From: JBBDJB01 sp040880125
GTDB taxonomy: Bacteria > Planctomycetota > Planctomycetia > Pirellulales > JBBDJB01
Assembly (NCBI GenBank): GCA_040880125.1
Contig: JBBDJB010000052.1
Span: 1-64,000, forward strand
Reading direction: 5' to 3'
DNA: 64,000 nucleotides
Under the pieces are notes generated by a model. That model saw only the letters and a program-made list of their open reading frames with translations. It had not been told where the DNA came from and did not search any database. The position numbers were made by a program, and so were the translations under genes. Each line of letters begins with the position of its first letter. Position 1 is the stretch's first letter. Shown here in pieces: positions 1 to 6,202 of this stretch.

Positions 1-336
1 CTTCGCATTTTGCCTTGCCTGTCATAGCGCAAATCCCGTGCCGAACAGGATTGGGAGGGGCCAGCAGTGGCACACCCGCCGGTCAGGCGAGCGCGCGACT
101 CCCGGCGTTCGCGCAATGGCCCGCACAGCGGACCCTACACTGCTCCCACTCCCCCGCGGGGAGAGGGCCGGGGAGAGGGGGTAGAACGCCGTGAGTGATT
201 CGCGGACCGATGCCGGCATTCGGCCAATGGTCCGCACAGCGGACCCTACTTCGGCAGGTGCGCACACAAGCCTGGGCAGCCCGCTCCGCTGCCGCATCCG
301 ATCCGATCCGCGCGTCGCACTTGCCAGGTCTGCCAT
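1..336. repeat. Intergenic DNA with palindromic repeats
   Basis: No gene is supported here. The stretch holds two copies of the GGTCCGC-ACA-GCGGACC family (118-138, arm slightly changed, and 229-249), each followed by CTAC, and between them one copy of the GAGAGGG-type hairpin family (about 143-182). It lies downstream of the oxidoreductase that ends at 337. The ORFs that cross it change reading register through the repeats and look like shadows. Confidence 0.75.
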
Positions 337-1461
337 CTATTCGATCGTAAAGTCCGGCAGCTTGACGATCTGCCCGCCTTGCTGGGCCGACTCGTGCGCA
401 CACAATCCGACGCAGGTCCAGTTCGCCGACTGTACGGCATTGGGATAGGGATCGCGATCGTCGAGCAGCGCCGAGATGAACTCGTGCGCCAGGTGCGGGT
501 GCGAGCCACCATGGCCGGCGCCCTGGGTAAAAGAGAGATGCTGGTGGTCGTCCGCGTCGTACACGCCACCGGTGGTGAAGCGGCGGATCTCCTCGGGCAG
601 AAGATGGGCGTAGTCGGGCACTTCGATCCGTTCGGGAATCTCCGGCTCCGGCTTTTTCGCCGTGTGCAGCACCGGACGCTCGCCCTCGATCAGCGGCCAC
701 TCGAAGGTCTTTTTCGAGCCATAGACTTCGAAGCTCTCGCGATACTGCCGGGCGACGTCGAACAGTGAGCGGTAGATCCGCGCGGTGACGTCCGAGTCCT
801 TCAGCTTAATGTGCGTCGTCTCCACGGCGTAGGGCGAGTTGTACTTGCCGATCAACTCTTCGCGAATCGTACCGGACCCGAAGCACGAGACGTACTCCGC
901 CTGACCCCGGGTGAGGGCCAGGCAGGGGCCGACGCAGTGCGTGGCGTAATGCATCGGAGGCAAACCGGGCCAGTAGTTGGGCCAGCCGTCCATGTCCTGC
1001 TGATGACTGGCTTGCAGAAACTGCACCTTGCCCAGCTCGCCCTTGTCGTACAGCTCCTTGCAGAAGAGGTACTCTCGAGCGTACACGACCGTTTCGGCCA
1101 TCATGTACTTCAGCCCGGTCTCCTTCACGAGCTTGACGATCTGTTCGCAGTCCTCAATGGTCGTGGCCATCGGCACGGTGCTCATCACGTGCTTGCCGGC
1201 CTTCAGCGCGGCGATGGACTGCGGGGCGTGGTCCGGAATCGGCGTGTTGATGTGGACGAAGTCGACGTCCGGATCGGCCAGCACGTCCTCGTACCTGGTG
1301 TAGCGCTTTTCGATGCCGAAGGCGTCGCCGATCTCTTTCAGCTTGTTCTCGGTCCGCTGGCAGATGGCGTACATGTTGGCGCCGGGATGGCGCTCGTAAA
1401 TGGGGATAAATTCCGCACCGAAACCGAGCCCGATGATCGCCACATTGACTTGTTTGGCCAT
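337..1461 (-). CDS. Gfo/Idh/MocA family oxidoreductase
   Basis: Predicted NAD(P)-dependent sugar or polyol oxidoreductase of 374 residues. The N-terminal Rossmann fold shows a glycine-rich loop, GLGFGAEF, at residues 11-18, followed by the usual alternating beta/alpha pattern and the C-terminal alpha/beta domain. The start is supported by GAGGG eight bases before the ATG. The usual EKP motif, which carries a catalytic lysine in most members, is replaced by STVP at residues 94-97 (within GKHVMSTVPMA), so the enzyme may act differently or have lost dehydrogenase activity. It is divergent from blaI, with 238 bases between the start codons. The family is clear; the substrate is not predictable. 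Confidence 0.88.
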   Translation of the reverse strand: MAKQVNVAIIGLGFGAEFIPIYERHPGANMYAICQRTENKLKEIGDAFGIEKRYTRYEDVLADPDVDFVHINTPIPDHAPQSIAALKAGKHVMSTVPMATTIEDCEQIVKLVKETGLKYMMAETVVYAREYLFCKELYDKGELGKVQFLQASHQQDMDGWPNYWPGLPPMHYATHCVGPCLALTRGQAEYVSCFGSGTIREELIGKYNSPYAVETTHIKLKDSDVTARIYRSLFDVARQYRESFEVYGSKKTFEWPLIEGERPVLHTAKKPEPEIPERIEVPDYAHLLPEEIRRFTTGGVYDADDHQHLSFTQGAGHGGSHPHLAHEFISALLDDRDPYPNAVQSANWTCVGLCAHESAQQGGQIVKLPDFTIE

Positions 1462-1636
1462 GAAAACGTCCCTCGCTGTCTATCCGAACACCGCGCTAGA
1501 TTGATCTAACTTTTTTGCCCGAGGCGAAAAGCCGCCGCCATCATAGTGGAAGCCGGCCGCGCAGGAAACAGTCTGCCGGGCGTGAGCTATCGCGGCGCGG
1601 CCTAAAACGCCCACGGCAGATTTTTCTGAAACGCGC

Positions 1637-1664
1637 TTGCAATCCTAGACGGGTCGTCTATGAT
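1637..1664 (+). promoter_or_regulatory. Promoter of the blaI-blaR1 operon
   Basis: A -35 element TTGCAA (1637-1642) and a -10 element TATGAT (1659-1664) are separated by 16 bases. Transcription should begin around 1671, about 30 bases before the GTG of blaI. Both neighbouring BlaI-type operators overlap this promoter, which is the arrangement expected for an autorepressed operon. Seen directly in sequence; activity is inferred. Confidence 0.65.
1646..1660. promoter_or_regulatory. BlaI-type operator 1
   Basis: A perfect 15-base dyad of the form TAGAC-N5-GTCTA (TAGACGGGTCGTCTA). It covers the promoter spacer and the first two bases of the -10 box, so a bound dimer would block RNA polymerase. 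BlaI/MecI repressors bind short dyads of this general kind in front of their own genes. Confidence 0.65.
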
Positions 1665-1667
1665 ACG

Positions 1668-1682
1668 TAGACGAACTGTCTA
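1668..1682. promoter_or_regulatory. BlaI-type operator 2
   Basis: A second perfect TAGAC-N5-GTCTA dyad (TAGACGAACTGTCTA), extended by one G/C pair outside (1667 and 1683). Its centre is 22 bases from operator 1, about two helical turns, which would put two repressor dimers on the same DNA face. It covers the predicted transcription start and ends just before the ribosome binding site. Confidence 0.65.
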
Positions 1683-1699
1683 CAAAGGAGGCCGAGACT

Positions 1700-2095
1700 G
1701 TGAATCGAACAAGCACGAACGTCACGGATGCGGAGTTGCGGCTGCTGGCGGCCCTGTGGGAGGGGCAGCCGCAGACGGCCCGGCAGTTGGCCGAGGCGCT
1801 CTACCGGGCCGCGGGCGCGACTGAATTGGGCACCGTCCAAAAGCTCCTGCAGCGGCTGGAGACGAAGGGACTCGTCCAGCGGGACCGCAGCGGGCACGTG
1901 CACCAGTTCTCGCCGGCTGTGGGGCGCGACGAACTGGCCGGCCGGCAGTTGCAGCAGATGGCCGAGAAGCTGAGCGAAGGCTCGCTGGTGCCGCTGATCT
2001 CGCACCTGGTGAAGACTCGAGCGATTTCGGCGCGGGAGAAGGAAGAGATCCGCCGGTTGCTCGACGAAAAGGCGCCGAAGAAACCGAAGCGGTAA
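1700..2095 (+). CDS. blaI: BlaI/MecI/CopY family transcriptional repressor
   Basis: A 131-residue winged-helix repressor, the usual size of the family. The DNA-binding domain spans roughly residues 9-75 (ELRLLAALW, then TARQLAEALY, then a recognition helix TVQKLLQRLETKGLV and a wing), followed by a helical dimerisation tail (ELAGRQLQQMAEKLSEGSL). The start is GTG at 1700, eight bases after AAAGGAGG (1684-1691). It heads an operon with the M56 metallopeptidase gene. In the known system the peptidase-receptor triggers cleavage of the repressor and opens the operon. Two matching operators lie in the promoter. In planctomycetes such pairs are not normally linked to beta-lactamases, and none is seen here, so the signal sensed is unknown. 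Confidence 0.9.
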   Translation: MNRTSTNVTDAELRLLAALWEGQPQTARQLAEALYRAAGATELGTVQKLLQRLETKGLVQRDRSGHVHQFSPAVGRDELAGRQLQQMAEKLSEGSLVPLISHLVKTRAISAREKEEIRRLLDEKAPKKPKR

Positions 2096-2184
2096 AGCGT
2101 GCGTTGAAAACAGGATCGGGTTGCACTGTGAGTCCGACCAATGAAAAAGGCGCCGAATGAAACCGAAGCGATAAAGCGTGCGTT
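2065..2184 (+). repeat. Decaying tandem duplication of the blaI 3' end
   Basis: The last codons of blaI and the bases after its stop (2065-2105) recur at 2143-2184 with a few changes (shared core GGCGCCGAA...GAAACCGAAGCG...TAAAGCGTGCGTTG). A third, weaker echo (GAAGCCGAAGCGGTGAGG) lies at 2216-2233. This points to an old local duplication in the blaI-blaR1 gap. Confidence 0.7.
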
Positions 2185-2242
2185 GGAAATGGTTCGCACA
2201 GCGGACCCTACAAGAGAAGCCGAAGCGGTGAGGTTGACATGA
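2141..2242 (+). CDS. Possible 33-residue leader ORF before blaR1
   Basis: An ATG at 2141 opens a 33-codon frame that runs through the duplicated blaI tail and a GGTCCGC-type repeat. It stops with TGA at 2240-2242, overlapping the ATG of blaR1 as ATGA. It may be only an accident of repeated sequence. If translated, it could couple ribosomes into blaR1. No family is recognised and no strong ribosome binding site is seen. Confidence 0.2.
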   Translation: MKKAPNETEAIKRALEMVRTADPTREAEAVRLT

Positions 2243-4545
2243 ACACGCTGCTCGATTTTGCCTTGGGAAACGCGGTGACGGCGGCCGTGATGGCGGCGGC
2301 CGTGTTCTTGATTTCGCGGGTAGTGCGCCAGCCGCGGTTGATCCACGCCCTGTGGGTGTTGGTGCTGATCAAGCTGATCACCCCACCGGTGTGGCAGTAT
2401 TCGTTGATTGATGAACCGACGTTTGTCGCTCGGGTGAGCGAGCCGGTTATGGGCGTCGCAGCGACTGGCATGCAAGCGAACTTCGAGCCACCGCCGCGTG
2501 CCGATGCGACTGACGCTGCGACTGAAGCTGCGACTGAAGCTGCGACTGAAGCACCGTCGCCGTATGTGGAGCTGCCCAGTGAGCCTCCGCCCGCCGTCGT
2601 GGAAGAGCGTTCTGCCATCGAGATCGCCGCCAGAGTTACAGGCCACTTCGCCCCGTGGATCGTGTCGGTGTGGGCAGCCGGTAGCGCGGCGATGCTGCTG
2701 GTGTTGATCGTCCGCATGCGGCGCTTCGGCCGCTTATTGCAACAGACCGCGCCCGCCCCGGCGGAGTTACAGACAGAGCTTGATCGCCTGGCCGCCCGGC
2801 TCGCTCTGCGCTGTTGTCCGGAGCTACGGATCACCGACTCGGCCATCCCGCCGCTGCTCTGGATGGCGGGTTGTAAGCCGATCGTGTTGCTTCCCCGCCG
2901 GCTGGTCGAGCGGCTCGATCGCCAGGAGCTGCGCTCCGTTCTGATTCACGAGCTGGCACACTTCCGCCGCTGCGATCACCTGGGTCGCTGGCTGGAGATG
3001 CTGGTCCTGGTTGCGTGCTGGTGGAACCCGGTCGCCTGGTGGGCGATCCGTGAGCTGCGAAATGCGGAGGAACAATGCTGCGACGCCTATGTGCTGCGGC
3101 TGATGCCGAGCCACGCCGGACAATACGCCCGGGCGCTCTACGCGACGGCCGAGTTTTTGTCGGACTCTCGCTATGGCGTGCCGCTGCCGGCGAGCGGTTT
3201 CTTACGATCGATGCCTTTGAAAAGGAGACTGGACATGATTCTCGATGGTACGCTGCGTCGGCCGATGCGGGCCGGCCACTGGCTGGTGATCCTGTTGGCG
3301 GTGGGACTGGTGCCGATTTCGGTCGGCTGCATGGACGACGCGCAAGGGAACGTGCTTGCCACGCTCTTCAATCAGAATCGCGACTGGGCGCGGCTTTCGC
3401 CCTTTACCGACGTGGTGGTCGAAGATGACACGGCCCGCGTGGAGTACGACGACAAACAGTACGAGCTGGTCTCGATCGACGGCATGACGACGGCCAAACT
3501 GCTGGAAGCGGCGCGAGAGGAGTTTGGCGCCCTGGCATTGAAGCGGTTCGTCGAGGATTTAGTCGAGGTGATGGAAGCGGCGGGCAGCCGGCCCGGCGAG
3601 ACCGTGAAGTTGGAGCTGCGCGATCCGGAGTCGGACCAAGTGGTAACGATCGCCGAGGCGGAGATGTCGGCGGAGAAGCGGCTGCAGGTTTACAGAAAAC
3701 GCCACACTCCGGTGGGGGCGGGGGGGAATGTATTGACCGCTCTGCTGAATCAGAACCGGTGGGCGCGGCTCTCGCCGTTCACCGACGTGGTGGTCGAGGG
3801 TGACACCGCCCGGGTGGAGTACGACGGCAAGCAATACCAGCTCGTTTCGATCGACGGCCTCGCGACGGCCGAACTGCTTAAAGCGGCGAGAGAGGAATTC
3901 GGCGACCTGGCGGTGATGCGGTTCACCGACGATCTCGTTGAGGTGATGGAAGCGGCGGGCAGCCGGCCGGGCGACACGGTCAAGCTGGAACTGCGCGATC
4001 CGGAGTCCGGCGAAGTGGTCACGGTCGATGACGCGGAGATGTCCGCGGAGAAGCGTGCGCAGGTCCACATCAAATCCCACGCCCGGCAGCAAGCGGCGGC
4101 GCAGGCGGCCCGGCCGGTGCCGGAGGATATGCAAACTCTCCGTGATCTGGTCAGGAGTTTCACGGAGGCGGCAAAGTCCGGAGATACCGAAGCTGCTGCA
4201 AAGCTCCTTTCCTTTTCTGAGTCTAAGGTAGAGGCACTGCGTCAGTTTACGCCTCCTGGCCGAAGCGTCGAATTCGATCGAGCGGAGAGTTGGTCCGAAG
4301 ACACTCGAAAGCTGCTCCAGCAAAACATCGATCCAGGTAGTGTAAAGGCGGTTCGTGTTGTCGGTGATAGGGGGATAGCGATAAGTGATTTCTTCCCGTT
4401 GGACGATAAAGGTATGCACTGTGCTGTCTACTTCTTTGTAAAGACAGCCGACGGATGGCGAATCGAAGATATCGACGCCGAGGACGTTGCCGGTCTCGTT
4501 ACCGAAGTTGGGGAGTTCGTGGAGGAAGCCGTGGAGGGCAAATAA
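2239..4545 (+). CDS. blaR1: BlaR1-like M56 metallopeptidase receptor with duplicated C-terminal domain
   Basis: A 768-residue membrane metallopeptidase partner of BlaI. Membrane segments are visible near residues 3-27, 36-52, 138-158, 250-268 and 346-363. The zinc site HELAH is at 237-241, followed by CDH and a downstream acidic helix (RNAEEQCCDAY), as in M56 peptidases facing the cytoplasm. A four-times repeated 12-base unit (2506-2553) codes an ATEA-rich linker. After the last membrane segment there is no penicillin-binding domain. Instead a segment of about 120 residues occurs twice (about 370-494 and 495-617), then an unrelated NTF2-like tail with visibly lower GC. The ligand is therefore probably not a beta-lactam. 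GGTGAGG precedes the ATG. Confidence 0.85.
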   Translation: MNTLLDFALGNAVTAAVMAAAVFLISRVVRQPRLIHALWVLVLIKLITPPVWQYSLIDEPTFVARVSEPVMGVAATGMQANFEPPPRADATDAATEAATEAATEAPSPYVELPSEPPPAVVEERSAIEIAARVTGHFAPWIVSVWAAGSAAMLLVLIVRMRRFGRLLQQTAPAPAELQTELDRLAARLALRCCPELRITDSAIPPLLWMAGCKPIVLLPRRLVERLDRQELRSVLIHELAHFRRCDHLGRWLEMLVLVACWWNPVAWWAIRELRNAEEQCCDAYVLRLMPSHAGQYARALYATAEFLSDSRYGVPLPASGFLRSMPLKRRLDMILDGTLRRPMRAGHWLVILLAVGLVPISVGCMDDAQGNVLATLFNQNRDWARLSPFTDVVVEDDTARVEYDDKQYELVSIDGMTTAKLLEAAREEFGALALKRFVEDLVEVMEAAGSRPGETVKLELRDPESDQVVTIAEAEMSAEKRLQVYRKRHTPVGAGGNVLTALLNQNRWARLSPFTDVVVEGDTARVEYDGKQYQLVSIDGLATAELLKAAREEFGDLAVMRFTDDLVEVMEAAGSRPGDTVKLELRDPESGEVVTVDDAEMSAEKRAQVHIKSHARQQAAAQAARPVPEDMQTLRDLVRSFTEAAKSGDTEAAAKLLSFSESKVEALRQFTPPGRSVEFDRAESWSEDTRKLLQQNIDPGSVKAVRVVGDRGIAISDFFPLDDKGMHCAVYFFVKTADGWRIEDIDAEDVAGLVTEVGEFVEEAVEGK

Positions 4546-4584
4546 CACGGTAAACTCGACTGAACTTAACCGGCTGAACGTGAT

Positions 4585-4618
4585 GCCCGCGCCGCCCATT
4601 CCAGCGGCGCGGGCTTTT
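4585..4618 (+). terminator. Intrinsic terminator after blaR1
   Basis: A perfect 11-base-pair stem (GCCCGCGCCGC at 4585-4595 with GCGGCGCGGGC at 4604-4614), an 8-base loop, then TTTT. It lies 40 bases after the blaR1 stop and closes the blaI-blaR1 operon. Confidence 0.85.
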
Positions 4619-4632
4619 CTTGTTGAAGTTGG

Positions 4633-4934
4633 GTAGCTCCGGTTGCCCCAACCGGTGCTGCGCAGCGGCAAGAGGCCTCAGCAACGGCCAGCCAATCTCC
4701 TGGACGCTAGCAATCCACAAGTCGCCCAGCGACCATGCCCGGCACGACGACTCGCCGAATCTTCAATCGGCCATCTCTACGCCCATTTCGTGACGTACTC
4801 GTGCCACCGGCGGTAGTGCCTGCTCGACTTGGATTACCCGAAGCGAATCGTCTTGGGAGTCCTGACGGTGGAGTGACCCGTCAGGTGCCGCCTCATGCCG
4901 CTGCGCGGCACCGGTTGAAGACAACCGGTGCTAC
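4633..4934. repeat. 302-bp element bounded by inverted repeats
   Basis: The ends, 4633-4670 and 4896-4934, are near-perfect inverted copies of each other (about 38 bases, with a small change near the middle). Each arm is itself a hairpin built on CCGGTTG/CAACCGG. Inside lies a further hairpin, CCTGACGG/CCGTCAGG (4861-4868 with about 4878-4885). There is no convincing ORF, so this looks like a MITE-like, non-autonomous element filling the gap between blaR1 and the methyltransferase remnant. Confidence 0.65.
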
Positions 4935-4952
4935 CCGGTGACACACCGGCTG

Positions 4953-5505
4953 CTACTCACTGCGCTTCATCAGCCGAATGCCGTAGTGCCACGGCGGCAG
5001 TTCAAGCGGCGGCTGGGCGTCCAGGCCGGCTTCGCAGCCCCAGGCGGAGATCTGTTCGGGGCTCGGGCGGATCGCCCCCTCCGGTCCGCGGGGGGTCTCG
5101 AGGTCGTGGCGCCAGTGAATCACCAGCACTTCGCCGCCTTCGCTCAGTGCAGCGGCAGCTTGACGCAGCAGAGCGACCGGCCGCTCGCAGTGCAAGATGT
5201 TGAACAGTAGCACGGCATCGCCCCGCACGCCGAAGCCCTGTGTCTCGACGTCGCGCACCTCCGCAACCATCGGCAGCGCCGCCCCGCGGGCCAGGGGTGC
5301 GCTCGATCATCGCCGGATCGATGTCGAAGGCGTAAAGCGTGCCGGAGATCGCCTGGGCGACGGGGACAGAAAAGGTGCCGTAACCGCAGCCCAACTCCGC
5401 GACGTCGGCAAACCGCTCGACGTGAAAGCGCTCGAGTATGAGCCGGACGTCCAGCAGCGACTCCCAGTAGGTTTCTTCGGGCATTCCGCTGTCGCGAATC
5501 TTCAT
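4953..5505 (-). pseudogene. SAM-dependent methyltransferase broken by one frameshift
   Basis: Two overlapping minus-strand frames together make one class I methyltransferase of about 183 residues. The upstream frame (from 5505) gives the SAM-binding motif AELGCGYGTFSVP and the acidic FDIDPAMIERT. The downstream frame (to 4953) continues with EVRDVETQGFG, DAVLLFNILHCE and EVLVIHWRHD. They join if one G is removed from the GGGG run at 5294-5297. Either the gene is dead or the assembly has a homopolymer error. The product is probably a small-molecule methyltransferase of type 11/25; its substrate is unknown. No operon partner is evident. Confidence 0.75.
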
Positions 5506-5830
5506 GGCTTAAGTCTTGCTGCTGCGGCACCTAAGTGACGGTGCGGGCGACACTTGGTGTTGGCATGCAAATTGCCCCGTCTGGTGCATCTGCGGGTCGG
5601 GCTGCCATTTCGCGTAGAGACACCAAACCGGTAACACTGGCCGGCGCGGGTGGTGTGGCCATACGATTGTAAACGGCACTCCTCGTCCGGTCGGTAGCAG
5701 ATTCGGCTGACGCGCGTGCGGACAGGTTCTCTGACAGTGGGCTGCCGCAAAGGTGTGACTGCCTGAAGGGAAAGGTCGCTGGACGAGGTCACTGCGAAGC
5801 GGCCAGAACGACGGCTGCGGGAATGGTAGT
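5506..5830. other. Intergenic region upstream of hsp20-lon
   Basis: A 325-base gap between the divergent methyltransferase remnant and hsp20, with no credible ORF. The only specific signal seen is the sigma-54-like site at 5560-5576. No CIRCE element or clear -35/-10 pair close to hsp20 was recognised. Confidence 0.6.
5560..5576 (+). promoter_or_regulatory. Possible sigma-54 promoter upstream of hsp20-lon
   Basis: TTGGCATGCAAATTGCC matches the -24/-12 pattern: GG and GC are exactly ten bases apart and the flanks TTGGCA and TTGC are intact. It points toward hsp20, 255 bases away, which is a long leader. A match of this quality is expected about once by chance in a window this size, so it is only a candidate. 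Confidence 0.3.
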
Positions 5831-6202
5831 ATGGCGAGAAAGATTCACAACCTGCTGGAGTCGCTGCTGGCTTCGCGGCCGGAGCGATGCCACGAGGCGT
5901 GTTTTCAGCCGTCGGTCGACGTCTATCGCGGCCAGCAGGGCTGGCTGCTGAAATTCGATCTGGCAGGCGTCCGCATCGAGGACGTCCAGATCAACCTGCA
6001 AGGCCGCCGACTGACGGTGCGCGGAGTGCGGCGTGATTGGTGCATTGTCGAAGGCCAGCAGGCTTATTCGATGGAGATTTCGTACAACCGCTTCGATCGC
6101 ACGGTGGAGCTACCCATTGATCTCGTCCAGGCCCACGTGGCCAGCGAATATCGAGACGGCATGCTTTTGGTGCGGATCAGCCAAGGGGGAACTTCCTCAT
6201 GA
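5831..6202 (+). CDS. Hsp20/alpha-crystallin family small heat shock protein
   Basis: A 123-residue cytoplasmic holdase-type chaperone. The alpha-crystallin domain fills most of the protein (SVDVYRGQQGWLLKFDLAG, then INLQGRRLTVRG, FDRTVELP and the final DGMLLVRI strand). It is short compared with the usual 140-160 residues, with little N-terminal arm and a minimal C-terminal tail, so large oligomers may not form in the normal way. Its stop overlaps the lon start as ATGA, so the two are translationally coupled. The ribosome binding site in front of the ATG is weak. The pairing with Lon suggests that clients held by Hsp20 are refolded or degraded. Confidence 0.88.
   Translation: MARKIHNLLESLLASRPERCHEACFQPSVDVYRGQQGWLLKFDLAGVRIEDVQINLQGRRLTVRGVRRDWCIVEGQQAYSMEISYNRFDRTVELPIDLVQAHVASEYRDGMLLVRISQGGTSS

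Noticed and set aside
4735..4941. A 68-codon ORF inside the 4633-4934 element
   Set aside because: It lies within a repeat-bounded spacer, has no ribosome binding site and reads through the inverted arm.
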